Source of the DNA: JAHWKV01 sp040905365
GTDB taxonomy: Bacteria; Actinomycetota; CADDZG01; JAHWKV01
Assembly: GCA_040905365.1 (NCBI GenBank)
Contig: JBBDRQ010000025.1
Coordinates: forward strand, 1 to 47,941
Direction: 5' to 3'
DNA length: 47,941 bases
Shown one piece after another: positions 32,973 to 43,494 of this stretch (position 1 is its first letter; each line of letters begins with the position of its first letter). The notes under the pieces were generated by a model. That model had not been told where the DNA came from. It did no database searches and worked only from the letters and a program-made list of their open reading frames with translations. The translations under genes were made by a program, and so were the position numbers.

Positions 32973-33983
32973 GTGGAAAACAGGGTAGCCGAGCACCGCA
33001 GGCGCCTGGGGATGAGCCAACTCGAGCTCGCTCGGGCTTCCAAGCTCTCCCGTCCGTTGGTCAGCGCCTTGGAAACCGGAAGGCACGTCCCCAGTGTGAA
33101 GGCGGCACTGGCCGTCGCCGAGGTCCTGGGGACTACCGTGGAGGAGGTCTTCGGCACCGACGCCCTGAACCGGTTCGTCCCCGCACTCGGCGATAAGCCC
33201 CCGGCTGCAGTTGCGGTTACGGCGGTCCGGGTGGGAGGAGCGCTCACTTACCATCCCCTTGCCGAGTCCGGACAATCCTGGGGCCGGGCGGACGGGTTTT
33301 TCCGGGACGGCCGGGTCACCCTATTCGATGACTGTGACCCGGCCGGCGTGGCGCTTGCAGGCTGCGATCCGGCGTTGGGCCTGGTCTCCCTGCTATTGCC
33401 CCACCAGGGACCGCTGCGGTTGGTGTCCATTCCCGCCCCCTCAGGGGCATCGCTGAGAGCTCTGGACGAGGGGAGGATCCACGGCGCGCTGGTCCACGGA
33501 CGCCCGGGACACCTCAAGGAGGGCGCCCGACCGGTCCGCAGGTTCAACGTCGCCCGCTGGAGCGTGGGGCTCGCCTGTCTGCCCGGAACGCAGATAGACC
33601 TGGAGCAGTTGGCCCGGGGCGGCCTGTCGGCCACCCGCCGGGACCCCGAGTCCGAGATTTTCCAGGCGCTGGAGCGGGCGATGGGCGCGCTCGGGGGGAC
33701 CGCCGGGATCCGGGGGCCGGCGGTGGCAACCCACTTGGATGCGGCCCGGCGGGTCAGCTACGGTGCGGTGGAGGTAGCTTTGACCATGGAGGCGGCGGCC
33801 CGGGCCTTCAACCTGGAATTCGTGGAGCTCGAGGAGCACGTTTCGCAGCTGCGCATCGATGAAGAGTGGGCCGGGCTGCCGGGCATCCAAGCCGTCTTGG
33901 ACGTACTCAGTTCAGGGTCGTTTCACGCCCGCTTGAAAGCTGTAGGCGGCTACGACCTTTCTGAGACCGGACAGGTTTCATAG
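32973..33983 (+). CDS. XRE helix-turn-helix regulator with periplasmic-binding-like domain
   Basis: 336 residues. The N-terminal Cro/C1 helix-turn-helix (4-60) includes MSQLELARASKLSRPLVSAL. From residue 75 a substrate-binding-protein-like fold of the PBP-like/MopR class follows (SLLLPHQGPLRLVSIPAPSG, GALVHGRPGHLKEGARP, SYGAVEVALTMEAAARAFNL). Family knowledge and its place 2 bp after modC suggest it senses molybdate, molybdopterin or another ligand and controls this operon, replacing ModE. GTG start. Confidence 0.82.
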   Translation: MENRVAEHRRRLGMSQLELARASKLSRPLVSALETGRHVPSVKAALAVAEVLGTTVEEVFGTDALNRFVPALGDKPPAAVAVTAVRVGGALTYHPLAESGQSWGRADGFFRDGRVTLFDDCDPAGVALAGCDPALGLVSLLLPHQGPLRLVSIPAPSGASLRALDEGRIHGALVHGRPGHLKEGARPVRRFNVARWSVGLACLPGTQIDLEQLARGGLSATRRDPESEIFQALERAMGALGGTAGIRGPAVATHLDAARRVSYGAVEVALTMEAAARAFNLEFVELEEHVSQLRIDEEWAGLPGIQAVLDVLSSGSFHARLKAVGGYDLSETGQVS

Positions 33984-34029
33984 CGGCGAAAGCCATGTCG
34001 CCCCCGGAAACCGGGCAGCTTGACCCAGC

Positions 34030-34710
34030 TCAGCACAGGTTCAGCAGGCTCCCCAGTCCCAGCAATCCCAAGATCGACCCGAGTCCAGTGCATTCGGTAT
34101 CGGACGGCGCAGGAGACTCTTGCTCAGGCGCGGCCGGGTCCGTCTGGGGTGCCGGTGCCTCCGGTGTGGACTGTTGCTCAGGCGCGGCCGGGTCCGTCTG
34201 GGGTGCCGGTGCCTCGGGTGCAGGCTCGTGCGGCGTAACCTCGGGGGCATCGGTCGGCGCGGGCTGGCTTCCATCCGATCCCGGAGAGCCGGGAGAGCCG
34301 GGAGAGCCGGGAGAGCCGGGAGAGCCGGGAGAGCCTGCAGCGCCCGGGCTGCCGGTCGAAGACGTGCCAGGGCTCGAGCTGCCGTCCATGCCGGCGTTGC
34401 CTGCCCCCGAACTGCCGCTGCAGTCGCCGGTGCAGGTGCCGGAGGCGCCGTCGGCGCCGGGAGCCCCGTCGGGGCCGGGAGCCGCGTCGGCGCGGCTGTC
34501 GAACCGGGGCGAATTACAAGAGGCGCCGCAGTCGTTGTCCGGAGCAGCCTGGCCGGATAGCACTGCCGTCGAGGCGGCCACAGCTGCCAACAGCAGGATC
34601 AGGACCGCAGAGGGCAATGTGAACCTGGCGTAGTTATGCGTCACTTTTGGTCGCACATGGCTCAAATCTTCTAGAGGACGGGGGGCCATTGTAGGTGGAA
34701 GGGATACCAA
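34030..34710 (-). CDS. Secreted collagen-like low-complexity protein
   Basis: 226 residues. A hydrophobic signal or anchor segment (PSAVLILLLAAVAASTAVLS, about 33-52) leads to a Gly-Ser-Pro collagen-like stretch (PGAAGSPGSPGSPGSP...) and two copies of a Pro/Ala/Glu unit (PEAPAPQTDPAAPEQ). A hydrophobic end, LGSILGLLGLGSLLNLC, closes it. Four cysteines occur outside the repeats. Probably cell-surface or exported; function unknown. Start uncertain: ATG 34710 or GTG before THNYARF. Confidence 0.62.
   Translation of the reverse strand: MVSLPPTMAPRPLEDLSHVRPKVTHNYARFTLPSAVLILLLAAVAASTAVLSGQAAPDNDCGASCNSPRFDSRADAAPGPDGAPGADGASGTCTGDCSGSSGAGNAGMDGSSSPGTSSTGSPGAAGSPGSPGSPGSPGSPGSPGSDGSQPAPTDAPEVTPHEPAPEAPAPQTDPAAPEQQSTPEAPAPQTDPAAPEQESPAPSDTECTGLGSILGLLGLGSLLNLC
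34120..34215. repeat. Two 42-bp direct repeats within the collagen-like gene
   Basis: 34120-34161 and 34174-34215 are identical, with a 54-bp period (18 codons). They encode the repeated PEAPAPQTDPAAPEQ unit and suggest recent duplication. Confidence 0.85.
34282..34335. repeat. Six tandem 9-bp repeats encoding Gly-Ser-Pro
   Basis: GGGAGAGCC repeated about six times. Each unit adds one collagen-like GSP triplet, so slippage can change length without shifting frame. Confidence 0.85.
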
Positions 34711-34753
34711 TTGATAGAGGCCGGGTCGGGAAAAGTTGGCGATAGAGCCCCTG

Positions 34754-35890
34754 CTACCGGAATCCCGATGCTTTCCCGGTTGCGCGGCGGCCTTCGCGCA
34801 GCCCTACCTCATAGGCAGTGAAGGTAACCAACGTTACGGCGACCAGAGGCAGTACAAACCAGCCCATAATCGTCGTGAAGCCGTCCAGTGCATCGTGCTC
34901 AGCAGCATCTAGGATGACAAAGCCCGTGTAGGAGGCGTACAGGGCAAGAAACAGCCCGCCCTCCCAGCGAGCGATGGTAAACCCGGTGAACGCGACGGGA
35001 AGCAAAGCTACGCCAGCTGCCAGCATGAGCGGAATGTCGAAAGCCACGGTTGGCCCGGGCACCCCAATGCCACCAGCGGTAATCACTGCCGGTACGCCGA
35101 GAACCACCCCGATGTTGAAGATGTTGCTGCCCACCACGTTGCCTACGGCCAGGTCCCGCTCTCCACGACGCACGGCGATCACCGCAACCGCCAGCTCGGG
35201 AAGGGAGGTGCCGATAGCCACAACGGTGAGGCCGACGACCAAGTTGCTGACCCCTAACGCCTCGGCTAGGTTCACGGCACCTTCGACGAGCACCGTTGCG
35301 CCGAGTACCAGCAGGCCGACGCCGCCCGCCACGAACAGAAGCGACTTAGTCACAGCGCCGGGGACTTTGTCGATTCCGCCGACTTCGCCCGGATCGCCCA
35401 CAGAAGCCGTAGGTTCTGTACCGGCGGCGTTGGCTGCCTTGCGCCGGCTCACCAAGACGCTCACTAAGCCGTGCGCCGCTAGTGTGGCGAGCAGGATAAA
35501 GCCGTCGAGTGTGCTGATTTGGCGGTCGAGCGACAGCAGGAACACCATGATCGACAGGGTCACCATGAAAGGCAGGTCGAGTCGTACCAGGCGTTGCTTG
35601 ACCGCCAGCGGAAGCACCAGCGCCGATACGCCGAGGATGAGCAGGACGTTGGCGATGTTGCTGCCGACCACGTTGCCGATAGCCAGCTCCGATTCGCCGC
35701 GCACCACGGCCCCGAGGGCGACGGCCAGCTCGGGCGCCGATGTGGCGGTGGATACCACCGTGAGCCCGACGACAAGTGCCGAGATGCCCATCCTGGTGGC
35801 GAGAGCGGACGCTCCCCGCACCAGGAACTCGCCGCCGGTGACGAGCAACACCAGTCCTAGAACGATGCGGGCGGCATCCAAAAGGTCCAT
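34754..35890 (-). CDS. CaCA-family sodium/calcium exchanger-like protein
   Basis: 378 residues with about ten transmembrane helices in two halves. The alpha-1 repeat (STATSAPELAVALGAVVRGE then LAIGNVVGSNIANVLLILG) and alpha-2 repeat (AIGTSLPELAVAVIAVRRGE then LAVGNVVGSNIFNIGVVLG) carry the conserved Glu/Asn cation ligands. A short cytoplasmic loop separates the halves. YrbG-like K+-independent exchanger. ATG after TTTTGG-type leader; divergent from the voltage-sensor-like gene, 44 bp apart. Confidence 0.92.
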   Translation of the reverse strand: MDLLDAARIVLGLVLLVTGGEFLVRGASALATRMGISALVVGLTVVSTATSAPELAVALGAVVRGESELAIGNVVGSNIANVLLILGVSALVLPLAVKQRLVRLDLPFMVTLSIMVFLLSLDRQISTLDGFILLATLAAHGLVSVLVSRRKAANAAGTEPTASVGDPGEVGGIDKVPGAVTKSLLFVAGGVGLLVLGATVLVEGAVNLAEALGVSNLVVGLTVVAIGTSLPELAVAVIAVRRGERDLAVGNVVGSNIFNIGVVLGVPAVITAGGIGVPGPTVAFDIPLMLAAGVALLPVAFTGFTIARWEGGLFLALYASYTGFVILDAAEHDALDGFTTIMGWFVLPLVAVTLVTFTAYEVGLREGRRATGKASGFR

Positions 35891-35934
35891 GGGTTGAGTC
35901 TATGCACGCAGGCGTCCGGTAGCCTCTTACTACC

Positions 35935-36591
35935 GTGTCGATCGACAATGTTCCTGTTACGAGTCACGCCGAGGACGAGTCCGAAGCCCGGACCGACGAC
36001 GGCGACCACAGGGCTGCCCGCGCGGAGCAGCGCCTGGCGGTCCCGGTGCTGGTCGCGGCGATCGCGTCGATTCCGGCGACTTTTCTCACCACGCTGGAGG
36101 GGCGCCCCCAGCAGGCAGGCCACATCATCAATTATCTGTCGGTAGCGGTGCTCGCCGGCGAATCGATAGTGCCCTTTGTGCTGGCGAGCCACCGTTGGAC
36201 GTGGCTGCGCGAGCGATGGTATGTGGTAGCGGTTGCGGCCGTATCCATCCCGGCGGTCATTTTTGCCGTTGGGCCGGCGCAGCTGTTCCGGCTCGTGCGC
36301 TTCGTGGGCGCCCTGCGGGTTCTGCGGGTGCGGCGAATTCTCAAGGCGGGAAAGATCTTGCGACAGCGAAGCGGCCACACCGGCTGGCAGTGGAAGCTGT
36401 TGTCGTTGTCCCTGTCGCTGCTCGCCGCAGGTTTCGTGGCCATCGTGCTTTCCGACCCCTCGTCGCAGACGAGGCAGCTTGCGGAGGGGGCGCTCGGAAG
36501 ATTCGGCCTACCCGCAGTTATTCTGGCCGGGGCGATCGTTGCGGCAGCGACCTTCCTGGTTCTAAGGTACGGCCGTAAATCGCAAGACTAG
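35935..36591 (+). CDS. Voltage-sensor-like membrane protein without a visible pore
   Basis: 218 residues. An acidic N-terminus precedes three hydrophobic segments. An S4-like helix follows, LFRLVRFVGALRVLRVRRIL (about 122-141), with arginines at regular 3-4 residue spacing. Two more hydrophobic segments complete it. No TVGYG selectivity filter is present. It resembles the sensor part of potassium-channel-like proteins, or a voltage-sensor-only protein; ion conduction is unproven. GTG start. Confidence 0.65.
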   Translation: MSIDNVPVTSHAEDESEARTDDGDHRAARAEQRLAVPVLVAAIASIPATFLTTLEGRPQQAGHIINYLSVAVLAGESIVPFVLASHRWTWLRERWYVVAVAAVSIPAVIFAVGPAQLFRLVRFVGALRVLRVRRILKAGKILRQRSGHTGWQWKLLSLSLSLLAAGFVAIVLSDPSSQTRQLAEGALGRFGLPAVILAGAIVAAATFLVLRYGRKSQD

Positions 36592-36692
36592 ACCCGGCCT
36601 CGCAGGTCTCGTTTTGGATGCCGGCCTGCGGGAAAGGACCTTCTTGACCGGCAGCGGAGGGGCTTGCAGCTAAAGGCCGGCGGAAAGGGTGA

Positions 36693-36878
36693 ATGATGTC
36701 GAGTAACGGACTCAGCAGACCGAGGCACGGCCGGGTGATTGCGGGAGTCTGCGCCGGCCTCGCCGACCACTACGGCTGGAGTCGCGGGTTAGTGCGGTTC
36801 TTGTTCGTGCTGTTCGGCTTGTTCGGCGCCGGGGAGATCGCCTACATCGTCTTGTGGATCCTCATGCCCAAGGAGTGA
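36693..36878 (+). CDS. PspC-domain small membrane protein
   Basis: 61 residues. LSRPRHGRVIAGVCAGLADH followed by YGWSRGLVRFLFVLFGLFGA and IAYIVLWILMPKE is a full PspC domain with one or two membrane helices. Associated in other bacteria with envelope-stress signalling. ATG after GGCGGAAAGGGTGA; a second ATG codon follows immediately. Confidence 0.87.
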   Translation: MMSSNGLSRPRHGRVIAGVCAGLADHYGWSRGLVRFLFVLFGLFGAGEIAYIVLWILMPKE

Positions 36879-36985
36879 CCGTGTCGCCGATAGATCGCTA
36901 GTGCCCTTTCCGCGAGCTTTCTTGCGAAATCGTCAACGAAGTCTATTATTCGTCGCGGCAGAATACCTAGAGAGAGGCTTTCGGC

Positions 36986-37762
36986 ATGGCGGGCTCAGAC
37001 GTAGCCAAATGGACCCGGTTGGCGGCGCTTGGTTTGCTGCTGGCCGGGATGGCCCCCGCTTTGCTGCTCGCAGCCATATTTATCTGGGGGCTCGATGCCG
37101 GCGATGAGCTGGTCTTTTTTGTCTCGGCCATGGTGATTCCACTCGCTGGGGCGTTCTTGGTGTGGCGCTTTGGGACGTGGGCGAAGCTCGTGGCCATCCT
37201 GGCGGCAGTCGTGACTGCAATGGCGCTGTTTTGGACCGCGTTCGGGCTGACGGAGCCTGCGTCCTTCTTTGATTTCGTTCCCGGACTGTTGTTGATCCCC
37301 GGCTGCCTGCTGGCGATCGGGGCCAGCATTGCCGCCCTTGTAGCCAACAAGCGTGGGTGCGTGAGTTCGGCTCCCAAAGGCGGCGAAAAAGTGGGTATCG
37401 CAATCGCGGTCGTTACCGTCGTCCTGGCTGCGGTGATATCCGGGGCTCTTAATCTCACCTTGCGCTCGTCGGCAGATGCCGCCGGGGCCCAGGCCGCGGT
37501 TACGTTCAAGAACTTCGAGTTCAGCGAGGCGGGGTACGCTCTCGAGGGTGGAACCCAGGTATTCGTGCGCAATGACGATCCGTTTGTACACACCTTTACC
37601 ATCGACGAGTTGGGAATCGACGAGCGTTTGCTCGGTGGCGGCTCTACAATCATCGACATCCCCGCCGAGCCGGGAACCTACGTGGTGTACTGCAGGCCCC
37701 ACACCGTGGATCCGCAAGACCCCTCGCAAGTTGACATGGCCGCCGCCTTTACCGTCTTGTAG
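36986..37762 (+). CDS. Membrane-tethered cupredoxin
   Basis: 258 residues. Residues 10-160 hold about five transmembrane helices. The C-terminal cupredoxin domain (168-258) has type 1 copper ligands readable as H202 (DDPFVHTF), C236 and H239 (VVYCRPH) and M251 (VDMAAAF). The domain should face the outside and carry electrons or bind copper. It ends 4 bp before the methyltransferase gene, so they are probably one operon. Confidence 0.82.
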   Translation: MAGSDVAKWTRLAALGLLLAGMAPALLLAAIFIWGLDAGDELVFFVSAMVIPLAGAFLVWRFGTWAKLVAILAAVVTAMALFWTAFGLTEPASFFDFVPGLLLIPGCLLAIGASIAALVANKRGCVSSAPKGGEKVGIAIAVVTVVLAAVISGALNLTLRSSADAAGAQAAVTFKNFEFSEAGYALEGGTQVFVRNDDPFVHTFTIDELGIDERLLGGGSTIIDIPAEPGTYVVYCRPHTVDPQDPSQVDMAAAFTVL

Positions 37763-37766
37763 CGTC

Positions 37767-38408
37767 GTGCGCCGACAAGTCTCACACCCGGTTTTTTCAC
37801 GAGCCTATCTGCGGGCGAGCCGGTTCATGGAGCGCACCGGGGGCGCCGAGCACCGGGAGCGTTTGTTGGCGGATCTGTCCGGCCGGGTCGTTGAGGTCGG
37901 CGCCGGAAACGGGCTCAATTTTGCCCATTACCCGTCGCAGGTGACGGAGGTTGTCGCCGTGGAGCCCGAGCCCAGGTTACGGGCGGCTGCACAGCAGGCG
38001 GCGCTAGAGACTCCCGTGCCGGTGCGGGTCGTCGGCGGGGTGGCCGGCGCTCTTCCGGTCGCCGCAGACGCTTTCGACGCCGGTGTGGCTTCCCTGGTGT
38101 TGTGCTCGGTGGCGGATCAGCCGGCGGCGCTGGCGGAGCTGTACAGGGTGATTGGGCCCGGCGGGCAGCTGCGGTTTTACGAGCATGTAGCCGCCGAACC
38201 TCCCGGAGTGCTGGGCCGTGTACAAAAAGTTGCCGACGCAACGCTTTGGCCCCGCTTGTTCGGGGGGTGTCACACTGGCCGGGACACTGTGGCGGCCATT
38301 ACCGAAGCGGGCTTCGTTATTGAGGAACTGGACCGGTTCCGGTTTCCCGCCGGGGGGCCGCCACAGCCGGCTTCCCCCCACGTTCTTGGTCGTGCGACCA
38401 AGCCGTGA
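37767..38408 (+). CDS. SAM-dependent methyltransferase
   Basis: 213 residues from GTG 37767. The SAM-binding motif I is VVEVGAGNGLNFAHYP, with acidic motif II VAVEPEP and motif IV-like AFDAGVASLVLCSV. The fold is the UbiE/Methyltransf_11 type. FGGCHTGRDTVAAITEAGF near the C-terminus resembles METTL7-like or phospholipid/thiol methyltransferases. Substrate unknown. Coupled to the cupredoxin gene. Confidence 0.85.
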   Translation: MRRQVSHPVFSRAYLRASRFMERTGGAEHRERLLADLSGRVVEVGAGNGLNFAHYPSQVTEVVAVEPEPRLRAAAQQAALETPVPVRVVGGVAGALPVAADAFDAGVASLVLCSVADQPAALAELYRVIGPGGQLRFYEHVAAEPPGVLGRVQKVADATLWPRLFGGCHTGRDTVAAITEAGFVIEELDRFRFPAGGPPQPASPHVLGRATKP

Positions 38409-38494
38409 TCCCGAAGCGTCCCAGTGCACAAAGCAACGAAACCAAGCGGGTTCGGCGGTTAGTAAAGCGAAGTTAAGGGAAACGATTAGGCGCA

Positions 38495-39499
38495 ATGCTC
38501 GAGTTCCCCCGGGCCCGAGGGCCCGTTTCCAGTTTTCTTCTCGGAAGTCTCCCGAAGGCGCCGCCGCTGAGCGGCTTGCCCGCTCTACCGGAGTTTGAGT
38601 TTGAAGACGCCCATCTGTCTCTGTACCTCTGCTACGAACTGCACTATCGCGGACTGCCCGGGGTTGACGACACCTGGGAGTGGGAGCCGTCTCTGCTCGA
38701 ACTTCGTCGCAGCCTGGAAGCGTGGTTTCTGAGCGGACTTCTCGCCGATCTCGGCGGCCCGGTTCTTCACGGCGCGCCCTCCAAACGCGCGGTCGAGGAG
38801 CAGTTGCTGTCCATGGCGACAGAGAATGCGGATCCCGGGCGGAACTTAGCCCGATTCTTGGAATACGAGGCGACCGCGGCGCAGTTCCGAGAGTTCGTGA
38901 TCCACCGCTCCCTGTACCACTTGAAGGAGGCGGACCCCCATTCCTGGGCCATACCGAGGCTTACCGGCTCAGCGAAGGCTGCGTTAATGGAAATTCAAAC
39001 CGACGAGTACGGCTCTGGGTCGGCCGAGCGGATGCACTCCGCCCTGTTCGCCAAATCAATGCGGGCGTTGGGGCTGGACGACACGTACGGGCGCTACCTG
39101 GATCTGGTGCCGGGAAGCACTCTGGCTACGGTCAACCTAATGTCGATGCTGGGGCTCCAGCGGCGGTGGAGTGCCGCTATAGCCGGTCACTTGGCGTTGT
39201 TTGAGATGAGTTCCTCCGTACCGAACCGGCGCTACGCGGCCGGGCTCCGCCGGCTCGGCTACGGTCCGGACGCCACCGACTTTTTCGATGAACACGTGAT
39301 AGCGGATTCGGCACACGAACTCATCGCGATGACAGATCTGATGGGCCCTTTGGTGGCACAGGGTTTAGGCGACAAAGTTCTGTTCGGAGCCAGATCCCTT
39401 GACTGGGTGGAGACAAAGGCGTCGGAACATATATTGAAGCGGTGGCGAAGTGGACAGAGCGCGCTGACGGCGCGTCCGGGCTTGGTTGCGGCTGGTTAA
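38495..39499 (+). CDS. Heme-oxygenase-like iron-containing redox enzyme
   Basis: 334 residues in the heme-oxygenase-like diiron family. Candidate metal ligands lie in FLEYEATAAQFREFVIHRSL (about residues 128-147), the LMEIQTDEYGSGSAERMHSAL helix and FFDEHVIADSAHE. The helical fold is predicted from the sequence pattern. Such enzymes oxidise or cleave small substrates using iron and O2. It ends 4 bp inside the convergent CDGSH gene, a pairing I have seen described in actinobacteria, which supports joint iron/redox function. Confidence 0.82.
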   Translation: MLEFPRARGPVSSFLLGSLPKAPPLSGLPALPEFEFEDAHLSLYLCYELHYRGLPGVDDTWEWEPSLLELRRSLEAWFLSGLLADLGGPVLHGAPSKRAVEEQLLSMATENADPGRNLARFLEYEATAAQFREFVIHRSLYHLKEADPHSWAIPRLTGSAKAALMEIQTDEYGSGSAERMHSALFAKSMRALGLDDTYGRYLDLVPGSTLATVNLMSMLGLQRRWSAAIAGHLALFEMSSSVPNRRYAAGLRRLGYGPDATDFFDEHVIADSAHELIAMTDLMGPLVAQGLGDKVLFGARSLDWVETKASEHILKRWRSGQSALTARPGLVAAG

Positions 39500-39774
39500 G
39501 GGCGCTTCGGAGCGCGTGCCAGTTTGTGTGATCCATCGCAAAGGGGCACCGCTTTTGACCTGCCGCATCCGCAAAGCGCGATAACCGGCCGTCTGGTTAT
39601 CGGCTCCCCTTCGATGGTGACCAGGTCGAACGACCCTCTAACTAAGTACGGCCCCTGTCCGTAAGCGACTATTTGCGCGCCGCTGCGTCGCTGAGTCGAC
39701 CGCTCGAGGGCTTGCCGCGTGGACTCGCCGGTTGGCTTAGATACGCTTGAGCACAATTTGCTGTGGCCTTCCAC
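39496..39774 (-). CDS. CDGSH-type 2Fe-2S protein
   Basis: 92 residues. CGCGRSKAVPLCDGSH gives C68, C70, C79 and H83, the full mitoNEET-type cluster site. GPYLVRGSFDLVTIEGEPI is the usual beta strand before it. GTG 39774 gives a plausible N-terminus, though a shorter start is possible. It overlaps the convergent redox enzyme by 4 bp. Confidence 0.85.
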   Translation of the reverse strand: MEGHSKLCSSVSKPTGESTRQALERSTQRRSGAQIVAYGQGPYLVRGSFDLVTIEGEPITRRPVIALCGCGRSKAVPLCDGSHKLARAPKRP

Positions 39775-39952
39775 TGTGGTGGTCGCAATGAGCTACCCGC
39801 TTTACCGGCCGCCAAACACTGCGGACTGGATCAGTTTGGCGTCAATGTCTTGGGGTTACGCTTGACTCGAGCGTCGATAGACGCAGTCCCTGGAATTCGG
39901 AGGTCGGGGTCCGTTTTGGCTGGGTACGGGGCTTATCCTTGAGTGGTAGCGA

Positions 39953-41977
<2,025 letters not shown>

Positions 41978-42027
41978 GTGCGGCCCCGACCGCACTGGGT
42001 AGGAGCACTGGGTAGGATGGCCGGCAT

Positions 42028-43494
42028 GTGCGCCCGCTTATCGATCTCCCCAGGGCAGTTCAAGCAGTGAACCCCCCGGCAACCGCGGTTGATAGAGCGC
42101 TGTCGCTGGTCCGCTCGCGGCAGATAAGGGCGGGACAGGCGCCCGCAATTGACTTCTACCCAACCGGCCGGTCATCGCCGGCGCGCCTGCAGCCGGCTCG
42201 GGAGCCTGCCCAGGGGTGGATAGGCCGTGCCGGCGACCTGTTGCGGTCCGGAAAGATTTCCTGCGTGGAGTTGTTGGAGGACTGCCTTAAAAGGATCGAG
42301 GTTTCCGATTCCAACTACCGAGCCTTTGTCTGCCTAAACGAGCGGGCGCGTAGTCAAGCTCTGGCGCTGGACAACGAGCTGGCGCAGGAGCAGCCGCGCG
42401 GGCCGCTGCACGGCATACCTATCTCCATCAAGGACATAGTCGATGTGGCCGGTATGCCTACGCGGGCAGGTTCGGATGCCTATCTGACGAGGCCCTTGGC
42501 CCACGCCGAGGCGGTGCGCATGCTTGTCGATGCGGGTTGTGTGGTAATCGGCAAAACATCTGCCCATGAGTTTGCGTTGGGGATGATCACCCCGCAAAGC
42601 CGCAATCCGCACGATCCGCGCCGCAGCCCGGGAGGCTCCAGCGGCGGATCGGCAATAGCCGTTGCTCAAAAGATGGGTTTGGGGTCGGTGGGCAGCGACA
42701 CCAGGGGGTCGATCCGAATCCCCGCCTCGCTGACGGGAGTGGTCGGCTTCAAGCCGACCTTTGGCCGGGTCTCGGTGGAGGGGGTCTTGCCGCTTAGCTG
42801 GTCGATGGACCACGTTGGCCCCCTTACCAGAAGCGTCGCCGACGCTTCGGTGATGCTGGACACTATGGCGGGCCCCGGCTTCTGCGAGTTCAGCGGGTCG
42901 GACGTCTCGCAGCTCCGGGTCGGCGCGCCTGAGGCCGGGTGTGAGGGAGCCGACCCGGAGGTGGAGTCGCGGTTCGCGGAGGCCGTCGCCACGGTGGCTC
43001 GATTGACCGGCAGGGTGGGGGAGGCAAAACGCCCGTCGGTGCTGGACTTCAGCAACGCGTTTGCCGCGTCGTTGATAGTGAGCCGCTGCGAAGCAGCCGC
43101 CTATCACCGGCGGCTGGGGCTGGACCGATCTAAGTACTGGAAGCAGACGCTGGAGCAGCTGGAAGCCGCCGACGGGATCTCGGCGGTGGACTACCTGGAT
43201 GCGCAGCGGCTCCGGGCGGTGCTCGGTGCGGCCATGCTGCAGGCGTTTGAGGACTTCGACGTGTTGGTCATGCCCACCACCTTGACTACCGCACCGATCA
43301 TCGAGGAAGCGGCAGGTCTGACGTGGGAGGTGTCGCGCAACGTCATCCCATGGAGCTTTATCGGGTTTCCCGCGGTGTCGGTGCCTTGCGGCAAGACTGC
43401 CTCGGGCCTTCCGGTGGGAATTCAATTGGTTGCGCCGCCGCTTGAAGAGGGATCTTTGGTCGCCCTAGGCGCGGCTTTCGAAGCAGCGCTTTAA
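42028..43494 (+). CDS. Amidase-signature family hydrolase (GatA-like)
   Basis: 488 residues. The Ser-cisSer-Lys triad is readable as K135 (PISIKDIVD), the cis-Ser in PGGSSGGSA (201-209) and the nucleophile S228 in GSDTRGSIRIPA. The N-terminal 60 residues are a linker-like extension, and GTG 42028 is not certain. No gatB or gatC is adjacent, so it is more likely a general amidase than the tRNA amidotransferase subunit. It overlaps the convergent membrane gene by 4 bp. Confidence 0.9.
   Translation: MRPLIDLPRAVQAVNPPATAVDRALSLVRSRQIRAGQAPAIDFYPTGRSSPARLQPAREPAQGWIGRAGDLLRSGKISCVELLEDCLKRIEVSDSNYRAFVCLNERARSQALALDNELAQEQPRGPLHGIPISIKDIVDVAGMPTRAGSDAYLTRPLAHAEAVRMLVDAGCVVIGKTSAHEFALGMITPQSRNPHDPRRSPGGSSGGSAIAVAQKMGLGSVGSDTRGSIRIPASLTGVVGFKPTFGRVSVEGVLPLSWSMDHVGPLTRSVADASVMLDTMAGPGFCEFSGSDVSQLRVGAPEAGCEGADPEVESRFAEAVATVARLTGRVGEAKRPSVLDFSNAFAASLIVSRCEAAAYHRRLGLDRSKYWKQTLEQLEAADGISAVDYLDAQRLRAVLGAAMLQAFEDFDVLVMPTTLTTAPIIEEAAGLTWEVSRNVIPWSFIGFPAVSVPCGKTASGLPVGIQLVAPPLEEGSLVALGAAFEAAL

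Noticed and set aside
33984..34029. CCCGG-AAA-CCGGG hairpin after the mod operon as a terminator
   Set aside because: Stem only five base pairs and no T-run.
35346..35948. 200-codon minus-strand frame
   Set aside because: Out-of-frame shadow of the cation exchanger.
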